Notes under the pieces: model-generated
The model's input: the letters and a program-made list of their open reading frames with translations, nothing else
Told to the model about the DNA's origin: nothing
The model's database searches: none
DNA from: an uncultured Oxalobacteraceae bacterium
GTDB taxonomy: Bacteria; Pseudomonadota; Gammaproteobacteria; Burkholderiales; Burkholderiaceae
Direction of reading: 5' to 3'
DNA: 19,948 bases
NCBI GenBank assembly: GCA_946478765.1
Contig: CAMLDH010000030.1
Coordinates: 1-19,948, forward strand
Shown: piece by piece, positions 7,450-14,713 of the stretch
Position numbering within the stretch: position 1 is the stretch's first letter
Layout of the letters: each line of letters opens with the position of its first letter
Position numbers and translations under genes: made by a program

Positions 7450-8677
7450 CGACAAACATCCTGCCGTCAGCCAGGCAATCGCACAAGCGCCGATACACCG
7501 CCTGCAGATGCGATCGCGAATCGTCGTCGCCGACGGCGCGCAGGATGCGGCGCGCCAGAGGGCCGTGTTCCAGCATCACCTGCAATTGCTGCCACCACAC
7601 GGCGGCATGCAGCGTATTGTCGCGCATCATTTTTTCAATCAGGTGCTGCCACAGGGCGCGCGCGGCGCAGCGTGCAGCGGGGAATCCAAGCAGCTTCAGA
7701 TAATCGGCATCATGGATCGTCGCTTGCTCCGCATCGCGGATGCAGGCCAGAAAAATCTGCGCAAGCGCATCAGTGGCGATCGATTGTTGCGCGGCAAGCG
7801 AGGCCGTCTTCCCAAAATAGAGCGCGTGAACGACGGCGATCACCGCTGCTGCAATCGCCAGATCCGCGTTCGGACATTCCTGCGTATCGATGACGCGAAT
7901 CTCGATGGCGTTGCGATCGAAGCGCGCGATGGCGCCGCGCGAATTCAACCATTCATGCTGCAGGATGCGGTGCGGGTCGAGCGGCGCGATGGCGCGATAC
8001 ATCGGCGCCAGAATGTTCTCTTCGTACTCGGCACGGCTGGAAATCGTATCCGGAATGATGCGCCCCGCAATCGATGGAAAGTCATTGGCATTGGTGCGAT
8101 AGACTTCCATGCGGGTATCGGCGAAGCCGGTGTGCTTGCCGTCCGCAATCGGCGAACTGGCCGCCAGGGCCGGGATGATCGGCAGCACCAGGCGGATGGC
8201 GGCATGCAGACGGGCAAACTGGCGGTCGTCGGCAAACGGCAGATTCACATGCATGCTTTGCAGGTTGGCCCACCCATGGCTTTTGGTGTTGAAAATGCGC
8301 GCATACGCGTGATAAATCTCCGCATGATCATGCGGCCAGAGATGGGTTTCCCTGCGCGGGTCCATCCAGGGGTGCATTGCCGTGGGCATCAGACGCGCAT
8401 CCAGGATACGCAACAACGCGTTGATGTGCCGTACCTCGCGCTGGAATGCCGAGGGCAGGTAAGTGATCGCGGCAGTGGGGCGCGGGTTCTTGAGTTCGAT
8501 CAGATGCCGCGCCATTTCATTCGACCAGCCCAGCATGCCGCGGCTGAGTTCGCTGGTGTCCATACCCGCCTCCAGATGCAGCAAGCGGTCCGCGACAGGG
8601 CGAATCGACAGATCGGCGCCATCGACAATCGCGTATTCGATCTCGATGCCGTAACCCATGAAGGCGTCCAGCTTCAT
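7436..8677 (-). CDS. GCS2-type glutamate-cysteine ligase family protein (carboxylate-amine ligase)
   Basis: A 413-residue member of the plant/alphaproteobacterial-type glutamate-cysteine ligase family (GCS2, also seen in YbdK). The N-terminal GYGIEIEYAIVD block carries the metal/ATP-binding glutamates of the glutamine-synthetase-like fold; the middle has SMHVNLPFAD and a later AIEIRVIDTQECPNAD block typical of the family. It should activate a carboxylate with ATP and join it to an amine. The start at 8677 overlaps the ATP-grasp gene stop (8674-8677) and has a good AAGGGAG ribosome site. Its place between another amide-forming ligase and an amidohydrolase suggests a dedicated small-molecule or peptide pathway rather than glutathione synthesis; that is inference. 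Confidence 0.85.
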   Translation of the reverse strand: MKLDAFMGYGIEIEYAIVDGADLSIRPVADRLLHLEAGMDTSELSRGMLGWSNEMARHLIELKNPRPTAAITYLPSAFQREVRHINALLRILDARLMPTAMHPWMDPRRETHLWPHDHAEIYHAYARIFNTKSHGWANLQSMHVNLPFADDRQFARLHAAIRLVLPIIPALAASSPIADGKHTGFADTRMEVYRTNANDFPSIAGRIIPDTISSRAEYEENILAPMYRAIAPLDPHRILQHEWLNSRGAIARFDRNAIEIRVIDTQECPNADLAIAAAVIAVVHALYFGKTASLAAQQSIATDALAQIFLACIRDAEQATIHDADYLKLLGFPAARCAARALWQHLIEKMMRDNTLHAAVWWQQLQVMLEHGPLARRILRAVGDDDSRSHLQAVYRRLCDCLADGRMFVDASE

Positions 8678-10158
8678 GGCGCCATGCTCCCTTTGCGCGC
8701 CTCGATGCGCTTGCGAAACACGCTCATGATTTTGCGGTACAACACATCATGCAACACGCCGTCTTCATTGCCGGCGTCGATGCTCGGATTGTCGTTGATC
8801 TCGATGACGTAGCAGCGCTGGCCGCGCTGTTTCAGATCCACGCCGTAGAAGCCATCGCCGATCAGGTTGGCCGCATTCAATGCGGTATGCAGCACATCCG
8901 GCGGGACTTGCGCCAGCGCGACTGCCTCGGTGCGGCCTTCGCGCAAGGGCGTGTCGTGCGTGTGTTGCAGAACCTGCCAATGGCCCGGCACCATGAAATA
9001 CTTGCAAGCGTAAAGCGGCTGGCGGTCGAGAACGCCGATCCGCCAATCGAACTCGGTCGGCAGGTATTCCTGGGCCAGGATCAGTTCCGATTTTTCCAGA
9101 AACGCCTGCGCTTCGGCCGTCAGTTCTTCCGTCGATTGCACTTTCACGACGCCGATCGAAAAGGCGCCATCCGGTTGTTTCAGTATGCAGGGCAAGCCCA
9201 GAACCGATGCGATCTGCGCGATATTGTCGCGATGTACGGTCAGTGTTTTCGGCATCGGAATCCGGTGCCGCTTCAACAATTCGGTCAAATACACTTTGTT
9301 GGTGCATTTCAAAATAGAGTCGGGATCGTCGATCACCACCATCCCGGCCACGGCGGCGCGGCGTGAGAGTCGATACGTGGTGTGATTGACCCGGGTGGTG
9401 TCGCGAATGAATAGCGCGTCGAACTGCGTCAGCCGCTCGCTGTCGTCTTTGGTGATGACTTCGGTGCGCATGCCCAGCACTTCGGCGGCCTCCTGGAATT
9501 TTCGCAATGCGACCGGGTTGGACGGCGCTACCGGGCCCGATGCATCGGCATCGTCGGCACTATGCAGTATCGCCACGGTGGGTTTCTGTGCCGCCGGTTC
9601 ACGTGCGCGCCGCATGTGGCCCTGCGCGCAATCGGCCGCAGCGTGCGTCATCGCTGAAATGTCCTGGGGCGGAACGTCGGCTGCGGTCAGTGCCCGTACG
9701 CTGCGCAACATCCATTTGCCGTGCGTTTTTTCGAAACGCACATGCAACAGCGGCATGTGCAATAGATTGAACAATTGTTCGCCGAGTTGGCGATGCCGCC
9801 GTTCGGCATCGCGGCCGAAATAAATGCGCATGTCGAAAGAAACCTGCCGGATATCGGCAAACGATGATTGCATCAATTCATCCAGATTTTCGGCAAGCAA
9901 TTGCACGACATGAACGGACTGGATATCCTCGATGGCCTTGACGTCCGGCAGCGGCAGGTGACCGCGCGCTTCGGCCAGCAGCGAGACATAGTAGCCGCGC
10001 CGTTGGTAGCGGTAGGACTTGCACAGGTTGAATACTTTGGTGTCCTCTCTTTCGCAATAGGCGGCATCCGTCAGATAATTGCGTGCCGTTACAATCTCGA
10101 CGCCGGGTATCGGGGTTGGCCAATCACGCACATGATTGACGACGAACAGAATATTCAT
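8674..10158 (-). CDS. RimK-like ATP-grasp ligase with RLAN N-terminal domain
   Basis: A 494-residue protein. The N-terminal ~200 residues (opening MNILFVVNHVRDWP) match the RLAN domain found ahead of some RimK-type ligases. The C-terminal half is an ATP-grasp domain with LPCILKQPDGAFSIGVVKVQ (nucleotide-binding lysine and Gly-rich loop) and the metal-binding IEINDNPSIDAG near residues 452-463. RimK enzymes add glutamate to protein or peptide carboxyl ends; the substrate of RLAN-RimK proteins is not known to me. The ATG at 10158 has a good AGGGA ribosome site. It overlaps the C39 gene upstream (10155-10158) and the GCS2 gene downstream (8674-8677), so all are probably made together. Confidence 0.87.
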   Translation of the reverse strand: MNILFVVNHVRDWPTPIPGVEIVTARNYLTDAAYCEREDTKVFNLCKSYRYQRRGYYVSLLAEARGHLPLPDVKAIEDIQSVHVVQLLAENLDELMQSSFADIRQVSFDMRIYFGRDAERRHRQLGEQLFNLLHMPLLHVRFEKTHGKWMLRSVRALTAADVPPQDISAMTHAAADCAQGHMRRAREPAAQKPTVAILHSADDADASGPVAPSNPVALRKFQEAAEVLGMRTEVITKDDSERLTQFDALFIRDTTRVNHTTYRLSRRAAVAGMVVIDDPDSILKCTNKVYLTELLKRHRIPMPKTLTVHRDNIAQIASVLGLPCILKQPDGAFSIGVVKVQSTEELTAEAQAFLEKSELILAQEYLPTEFDWRIGVLDRQPLYACKYFMVPGHWQVLQHTHDTPLREGRTEAVALAQVPPDVLHTALNAANLIGDGFYGVDLKQRGQRCYVIEINDNPSIDAGNEDGVLHDVLYRKIMSVFRKRIEARKGSMAP

Positions 10159-11018
10159 GGTAGTCCCTGTCGAGACAGATGCCTTGGATGAATGATGAGA
10201 AGATTGGCGTCGTGCGTCACGATACCCAGCAGCACCGCGCCGATTACGCGTTCGATGCTGATCCAGTATTCGTGCGAGCCGCCGTACGGATTCATATGGT
10301 ACGGGTCCATCACCAGTACCTTGCGGCGCTCGATGTCATATCCCGCGATCACCACGAAATGCCCGGCCGGTACGCCGCGAATATCGTCGGGCTTGTCCTC
10401 CGGCCCGTATTCGCGCGGTATGCGGTACAGGTAGGTCGAACTCAAACCGGTGAGGATCGGATGCTCGCGCCGCAGTATTCGATGGATTAGGCCGCGCGAC
10501 AGATCCATCAGGCGCAAGCGGCCGCCCAGTTGCAGGAATTCCAGGTAACCCAGGGTTGCGTGCTGCAGCCGGTAATCCGTTTTTATCTTGCGTTGCTGCT
10601 GCAAGCGTTCGGCGATATTGATTTTCGGATTGCCGAACCAGGTGGGATCGAATACGTTCAGATTGTAGGTATAGATGGTGGCACGATAACCTTTGCGCAA
10701 AGCATCGCATGCAAGAAACACCGCAAACGTGCCGCCGAGTTCCAGTCGGCCGGTGCGCTCGATCACGGCACCCAACGGCTCGTCATCTTCCCAGTAGCGA
10801 TAAACCGCATGCAGACAGGTAGGGCCGCAGGTTGTTTCATCCGGTTGCGGGAGAATTTTTACGGGCAAACGCAAAAGTGGAGGGATCACGGCGAGTGTCT
10901 GCACCGGGTAAGCGCTTGTGCCAATGTCATGAAGTGCATGTCGGGGGCCAACGGCTCGGAGAATGGTATGGACTGCATTGAGCAGTTTTAGTGCCAGATG
11001 AGACGAATAAAAATGCAT
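10155..11018 (-). CDS. C39-like (papain-fold) cysteine peptidase
   Basis: The core reads KILPQPDETTCGPTCLHAVY, with the catalytic Cys in the C39/papain-like TTCGPTC motif; PAGHFVVIAGYD supplies the expected His, and VLVMDPYHMNPYGG the following acidic block. C39 enzymes cut leader peptides or otherwise process peptides; this one lacks an ABC transporter part. The start is uncertain: the conserved domain begins near 10860, a GTG lies at 10889, ATGs at 11018 and 11210, and none has a clear ribosome site. I list 11018 as a compromise. It overlaps the RimK-like gene by ATGA and heads the four-gene minus-strand cassette. The stretch 11019-11291 is the divergent control region with the next gene. 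Confidence 0.75.
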   Translation of the reverse strand: MHFYSSHLALKLLNAVHTILRAVGPRHALHDIGTSAYPVQTLAVIPPLLRLPVKILPQPDETTCGPTCLHAVYRYWEDDEPLGAVIERTGRLELGGTFAVFLACDALRKGYRATIYTYNLNVFDPTWFGNPKINIAERLQQQRKIKTDYRLQHATLGYLEFLQLGGRLRLMDLSRGLIHRILRREHPILTGLSSTYLYRIPREYGPEDKPDDIRGVPAGHFVVIAGYDIERRKVLVMDPYHMNPYGGSHEYWISIERVIGAVLLGIVTHDANLLIIHPRHLSRQGLP

Positions 11019-11291
11019 GAAAAGACATCGGAAATGGCGTCGATCAATTTTCTGCGATCCATGCTGATCGGCCGGGTAATGCAACACAACGCAACGCATG
11101 GGAATGATTTTTTGTGCGTGACACGGCTGTTGCTGTCGGCATGGATGATGCATATCCTGTTGTCTATCGATTCGCCTTGACCTCGTCCAAGGTTTGGTAC
11201 GGTCGAACATGCGGAACGGTCAAGGCGGACTGCAATGGCGCGCTTTCAGCAGTGGCGGCGCACAACTGCACTGTCTGTTCAGGAGATTTAA

Positions 11292-12152
11292 ATGAAGCTG
11301 AAAAATACTTTGTTGCTCGTGTTCGGCGTGGCCTCATCCGCGGTCATTGCCCAACCGTCTCAACCGCAAATGCCATCCGGCAGCCAGGTGCAAACGCAAC
11401 CTAGTGCATCGGGGCAACCCGGACAATCAACATCGCAAGGGCAGCCGCTTCCGCAATCGGACACGCAATCGGAGGGGCAATCGAATACGCAATCGGAGGG
11501 GCAATCGAATACGCAATCGGAGGGGCAATCGGACACGCAATCGTCGGGGGCTGGCGGCCCATCCCAATCCGGGACGTCGCCCGAAAGTTCCGCTGGAGAA
11601 GCGTCTTCATCGGGGGCCGGTGAGCAATCATCGGGCATGGAGAACCTGCCGCCTCCGGCCCCGATGACGCAACTGGAACCGAAGACGGAAAGCGGCTTTA
11701 CCTATTTGTGCGGCGGGGTTGGCGCGGAAGAAGCCCAGCAGTTGAAGCAGGCTGCGCGCGACTACGACATGATGCTGACCTTTACCACGCGCAAGGGTAA
11801 CTATCTGGCGGACGTCAATGTCAATATCAAGGATCAGCAGGGCAAGACGGCGTTGACGACGACGTGCGACGGACCCCTCATGCTGGTCGATTTTCCGAGG
11901 AGCGGCACCTACAGGATCCAAGCGGAAACCGGTGGTTATACACTGAATAAAACAGCGCATGTCCGAGCCAAGGGCCGCAGTCACGCGGCACTTGTCATGG
12001 CGTGGCCGCAGCAGGTTGCAACGACAGCGGAGGCGGTAACGCCGTCCAGTGGCGGTAGTGGCGGTAGTGGCAGCAATGGCAGCAATGGCAGCAATGGCAG
12101 TAACAATGCGCCAAGCGGCAACAGCTCCAGCGGCAATAACGGTACGCGCTGA
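11292..12152 (+). CDS. Secreted repeat-rich protein with carboxypeptidase-regulatory-like domain
   Basis: A 286-residue exported protein. A Sec signal peptide (MKLKNTLLLVFGVASSAVIA, probable cut after AIA/Q) is followed by a ~100-residue low-complexity Gln/Ser/Gly region including 4-residue repeats (QSEG, QSNT, QSDT). A globular part of about 90 residues follows (FTYLCGGVGAEEAQQL onward, with VNVNIKDQQGKTALTTTCDG and SGTYRIQAETGGY), resembling carboxypeptidase-regulatory/Ig-like beta domains. The tail is a Gly-Ser-Asn linker (GGSGGSGSNGSNGSNG). AGGAG sits about 7 nt before the ATG. The two cysteines of the globular part could form a periplasmic disulfide. It probably works in the periplasm or at the surface; the function is unknown. 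The PerM-type gene follows after 2 nt. Confidence 0.75.
   Translation: MKLKNTLLLVFGVASSAVIAQPSQPQMPSGSQVQTQPSASGQPGQSTSQGQPLPQSDTQSEGQSNTQSEGQSNTQSEGQSDTQSSGAGGPSQSGTSPESSAGEASSSGAGEQSSGMENLPPPAPMTQLEPKTESGFTYLCGGVGAEEAQQLKQAARDYDMMLTFTTRKGNYLADVNVNIKDQQGKTALTTTCDGPLMLVDFPRSGTYRIQAETGGYTLNKTAHVRAKGRSHAALVMAWPQQVATTAEAVTPSSGGSGGSGSNGSNGSNGSNNAPSGNSSSGNNGTR
11454..11549 (+). repeat. Eight tandem 12-bp units inside a coding region
   Basis: Eight consecutive 12-bp units start with CAATCG (CAATCGGACACG, CAATCGGAGGGG, CAATCGAATACG and so on); alternate units give a 24-bp higher-order period. They encode alternating Gln-Ser-x-x tetrapeptides in the secreted protein. Because the unit is a multiple of three, gain or loss of copies would change protein length without a frameshift. 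Confidence 0.85.
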
Positions 12153-12154
12153 AT

Positions 12155-13354
12155 TTGAATCGCGACAAGGCGCCGCCGCAGCAAGGCACCGAGGGACAAT
12201 GCGGCGCCGGCATGCGCCGGCCGGCAAGCCTGAGCGGTGAGGGAGAGCCCAGGCAGCCGGATATGCCGCCCGGGACGCCGGGTCCAGCAAGCAATGGATC
12301 CGGCGGACCTGGTCCGGCGTGGTTTGGCGACGCGCTTTTTTTGCGGCGCACCGCACTGGTGGTGGGACTGCTGGTGGCGTCCGCGCTGGCGGTGACGCTG
12401 ATTCGCTTCGCGAGCGACGTATTTCTATTGCTGTTTTGCGGCATTCTGCTGGCGGTATTGCTGCGCGCACCCACCAACTGGCTCACCCGTCACACCGCAC
12501 TGTCCGAAAGCGCGGCACTCGGTTTTAGCATCGTCGCATTCGTTGCCTTGATCGCCGCTGTGGCATGGCTTTTTTCGGTGCCGATCGGCCAGCAGATCGG
12601 TCAGCTGGCCAATACTCTGCCGCAGGCAATGACGAGTGTCCGGCAATGGGCACAACAATATTACTGGGCCGCGCCGCTTGCCGCGCTCGCCAACGATGTG
12701 GCGAAATTGAAGCTCGACCTGCAATTGCTGGGACGGGCGACCGGCGTAATTTCGTCCACCTTGCAGGGCATCATCAGTGTGGTGGTGGTGCTGTTCATCG
12801 GGTTTTATCTGGCAGCCCAGCCGCGCCTGTATCAACAGGGCTTCCTGACGCTGCTTCCTCCCGGCGCCCGGTTGCGCGCGGGTGAAGTGCTGGATCGCAT
12901 CGGCCATACCTTGCGTCTATGGCTGTTGGGGCGTTTCATTACGATGGCGCTGGTGGGCAGTGCGGCGGGCATCGGGCTGTGGTGGCTCGATATCCCGTTG
13001 GCGTTTGCGCTGGGACTGGTGAGCGGCTTGCTTGAGTTCATTCCCTACCTCGGCCCTATTCTGGCGACCGTGCCGGCCTTGCTGGTTGCCTTCAATATCG
13101 GACCGACGCAGGCGTTCTATGTCTTGTTGCTGTTTGTCGCGATCCAGTCGGCGGAAGGGTATCTGGTGTCACCGTTGATCGAACAACGCACGGTGTCGTT
13201 GCCGCCGGCGCTGGTGATTTTTTCGACACTGCTGCTGGCGACTTTTTTCGGCGCGCTAGGCGTGATTGTGGCATCGCCGCTTACCGCGGCCGGCATCGTC
13301 GCGGTGAAATTCCTGTTGACGGATAATCTCACCGAACACGAAAAGCACCCGTAA
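12155..13354 (+). CDS. AI-2E/PerM family membrane transporter
   Basis: Up to 399 residues. After a poorly conserved Gly/Pro-rich head there are paired N-terminal membrane helices (TALVVGLLVASALAVTLIRF, VFLLLFCGILLAVLL), a third helix (LGFSIVAFVALIAAVAWLFS), a soluble stretch with IGQQIGQLANTLPQA, and a C-terminal membrane block with LLEFIPYLGPILATVPALL, a hallmark of the AI-2E exporter/PerM family. Family members have been linked to autoinducer-2 export or to ion/proton antiport; the substrate here is unknown. The start is uncertain: the frame opens at a TTG (12155) just after the upstream stop, with ATGs at 12212 and 12263; none has a good ribosome site. Co-transcription with the secreted protein is likely. 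Confidence 0.85.
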   Translation: MNRDKAPPQQGTEGQCGAGMRRPASLSGEGEPRQPDMPPGTPGPASNGSGGPGPAWFGDALFLRRTALVVGLLVASALAVTLIRFASDVFLLLFCGILLAVLLRAPTNWLTRHTALSESAALGFSIVAFVALIAAVAWLFSVPIGQQIGQLANTLPQAMTSVRQWAQQYYWAAPLAALANDVAKLKLDLQLLGRATGVISSTLQGIISVVVVLFIGFYLAAQPRLYQQGFLTLLPPGARLRAGEVLDRIGHTLRLWLLGRFITMALVGSAAGIGLWWLDIPLAFALGLVSGLLEFIPYLGPILATVPALLVAFNIGPTQAFYVLLLFVAIQSAEGYLVSPLIEQRTVSLPPALVIFSTLLLATFFGALGVIVASPLTAAGIVAVKFLLTDNLTEHEKHP

Positions 13355-13374
13355 AAAATCGACTTTTGTAGAAG

Positions 13375-13400
13375 AGAGCGGCCATCAAGAAAGCCGCTCT
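13375..13400. terminator. Hairpin between convergent genes, possible terminator
   Basis: An 8-bp stem, AGAGCGGC/GCCGCTCT, with a 10-nt loop lies between the PerM stop (13354) and the entericidin-like stop (13413), where a shared terminator would be expected. No clear T-run follows on either strand, so the call rests on position and stem only. Confidence 0.4.
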
Positions 13401-13412
13401 TGCCCGCCAAGA

Positions 13413-13565
13413 TTACTTTGACTGTTGAGTTTGCGCATCTTGCGCTGCGCCCTGAACTTTTTCACCGCCGCGTTCGACGTCGCGGCCAAAGCCTTTCATC
13501 GTGTTGCAAGCACTGGATCCGAGAGTGACGATCAGCACACTTATTATCGCGATGAATTTTTTCAT
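13413..13565 (-). CDS. Entericidin EcnA/EcnB-like small lipoprotein
   Basis: A 50-residue lipoprotein. It has a basic start (MKK), a hydrophobic stretch (FIAIISVLIVTLG) and a lipobox ending SSAC with Cys20, followed by NTMKGFGRDVERGGEKVQ, which matches the conserved mature part of entericidins. These are small stationary-phase or osmotic-stress lipoproteins, first described as a toxin/antidote pair in E. coli; only one member is present here. The ATG at 13565 was chosen because AAGGAAG stands 7 nt upstream; an earlier in-frame start at 13598 would spoil the signal sequence. It belongs with the DUF883 and DUF1328 genes upstream on the same strand as a group of small envelope-stress proteins. 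Confidence 0.85.
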   Translation of the reverse strand: MKKFIAIISVLIVTLGSSACNTMKGFGRDVERGGEKVQGAAQDAQTQQSK

Positions 13566-13663
13566 GGTTTTTCTTCCTTTCGGGTTAACAATCAACAATC
13601 GAACCGGACCATCTTTTTCTGATCCCAGCTTTCACACTACAACAAGCCTGCGGTCGCGACCGA

Positions 13664-14065
13664 TCAGCGCCGGCCGATCAACAATCCCAACACCAGCCCA
13701 ATGCCGCTTGCGACCGCGACCGCTTGCAACGGCCGATCCTTCACATATTCACTGGTCTTGTCGACGCTTTGATTCAGTTGCTGCCTGGCCTCTGCCGCCA
13801 TGCCTTTCGCGGCAAAGCGCATGGAGCTGAACTTGGTCATCATGCGTGCATATGCTTCGCTCAATTCTCGCTCCGAAAGCGATGACGCACGGGACAGCAA
13901 GGTGTCGAGGTCGTTCTTGAGCATCGCAAGATCGCTGCGCAAGCTTGCACCTGTTTGTTTCGCCGAACTTTTTGCTTCGTCATAGCTGGTTCTGCCGGTG
14001 ACGTCGGCACGGATGCTCGCATCGGCGCTGTTATCCGACAATCCGGATGGGAAATTTGCACTCAT
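13664..14065 (-). CDS. DUF883 (ElaB/YqjD-like) membrane-anchored protein
   Basis: A 133-residue protein with a helical, probably coiled-coil middle (LRSDLAMLKNDLDTLLSRAS ... ELSEAYARMMTKF) and a single C-terminal membrane helix AVAVASGIGLVLGLLIGRR, ending in the basic GRR seen in the DUF883/ElaB family. Relatives in E. coli are inner-membrane, ribosome-associated and rise in stationary phase. The ATG at 14065 has a strong AAGGAG site; an upstream in-frame start at 14092 has none. It lies about 100 nt from the entericidin-like gene and about 60 nt from the DUF1328 gene, all on the minus strand. Confidence 0.87.
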   Translation of the reverse strand: MSANFPSGLSDNSADASIRADVTGRTSYDEAKSSAKQTGASLRSDLAMLKNDLDTLLSRASSLSERELSEAYARMMTKFSSMRFAAKGMAAEARQQLNQSVDKTSEYVKDRPLQAVAVASGIGLVLGLLIGRR

Positions 14066-14125
14066 GAATAACTCCTTTACAGTGTTTGACAAGGTAATAA
14101 ACGGATTATGTCTGTGCGAACGCGG

Positions 14126-14287
14126 TTAACGTTTCAATAGCCCAAGAATCAAGCTCACCACGGCAATAACGACGAAGATCAGAAACAGGGCTTTGGCAAT
14201 CCCTGCAGCGCCGGCGGCAATACCCGTAAAGCCAAAGACTGCAGCGATAATCGCAATCACAAAAAATATGGCGGCGTAACGTAACAT
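14126..14287 (-). CDS. DUF1328 small membrane protein (YtjA-like)
   Basis: A 53-residue, almost wholly hydrophobic protein, starting [20 protein letters not shown] with a [16 protein letters not shown] middle and a second helix ending [11 protein letters not shown], the full pattern of DUF1328/YtjA. It has two membrane helices and no known activity. The ATG at 14287 is preceded by TAGGAAT at the right distance; the longer frame back to 14395 lacks family similarity. Often found near stress-related envelope genes, as here. Confidence 0.88.
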   Translation of the reverse strand: MLRYAAIFFVIAIIAAVFGFTGIAAGAAGIAKALFLIFVVIAVVSLILGLLKR

Positions 14288-14606
14288 GACAATTCCTAAC
14301 CACGGAAAAGAAGACATTGCTCTAGGGGTGCAAGACATGTGCCACCTGCGTACGGTGGGATCGACAGCGCAGGCGAGTACAGCGGGAGGCTGCAATGCGG
14401 TGCTCAGCCCGTGAAAAATTTACACGTTTGCATGTTCATTTTGTACATGTTACCTGTGCTAAAGAATTCCCTGTCATGGGCAATGCGCTGGTGGCGCGGT
14501 TCCACCAACGCACATCACCATTTTCCCCAAGTCATTGAAATTATTGAAAAAATATACCAAGAGAAACCGAAAAGGCAAGGCGTGCATATCTGCATATCTC
14601 GTCTGC
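14288..14606. other. Intergenic region without a gene
   Basis: About 320 bp between the DUF1328 start (minus) and the hrp box (plus). It must hold the promoter of the minus-strand stress genes. A hairpin, CTGGTGG/CCACCAA with TGGTGG (14489-14494) against CCACCA (14502-14507), is visible, and an AT-richer patch lies at about 14520-14570. I see no convincing open frame. Confidence 0.5.
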
Positions 14607-14635
14607 GGAACCGGCGCGGGGTCAGCAACCACACA
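14607..14635 (+). promoter_or_regulatory. hrp box (HrpL-type promoter), full consensus match
   Basis: GGAACC at 14607-14612, exactly 16 nt, then CCACACA at 14629-14635. This fits the GGAACC-N16-CCACNNA consensus of HrpL-dependent promoters in every fixed position. It faces the small gene starting at 14714; the expected transcript start is near 14641-14643, giving a ~70-nt leader. It is the second such box in the window, on the same strand as the first. Confidence 0.68.
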
Positions 14636-14645
14636 TAAGTAACTT

Positions 14646-14697
14646 CACTCGTTTGCGAGTGTTAGCCCTGCCTCTGGTAGGCAGGTGTGTGGTTTTT
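14646..14697 (+). ncRNA. Paired hairpins in the leader of the small hrp-box gene
   Basis: Two perfect stems: CACTCG/CGAGTG (14646-14651 with 14656-14661, TTTG loop) and CCTGCCT/AGGCAGG (14667-14673 with 14679-14685, 5-nt loop). A 9-bp outer pairing, AACCACACA (14627-14635) with TGTGTGGTT (14686-14694), would close them into a three-way junction followed by a short T-run. However, the left outer arm overlaps the hrp -10 half and would be transcribed only from a promoter further upstream. From the hrp promoter, only the two inner hairpins are in the RNA. It may be a regulatory leader, a terminator-like end of an upstream RNA, or a DNA-level palindrome. Confidence 0.45.
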
Positions 14698-14713
14698 CAT
14701 TCTGGGGGCTGTC

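Noticed and set aside
7508..8812. Long plus-strand open frame opposite the GCS2-like gene
   Set aside because: Antisense shadow in high-GC DNA: no family similarity, while the minus-strand frame has clear GCS2 motifs, a ribosome site and gene overlaps.
10998..11180. 60-codon plus-strand frame in the C39/secreted-protein divergent region
   Set aside because: No ribosome site, no family similarity, and it overlaps the possible C39 N-terminal extension; support is too weak.
11454..11549. Possible CRISPR-like array
   Set aside because: Units are 12 bp, contiguous without spacers, and in frame within a coding sequence.
14627..14694. Integron attC site
   Set aside because: Although strongly palindromic, it lacks matching RYYYAAC/GTTRRRY core sites, and there is no integrase or cassette structure.
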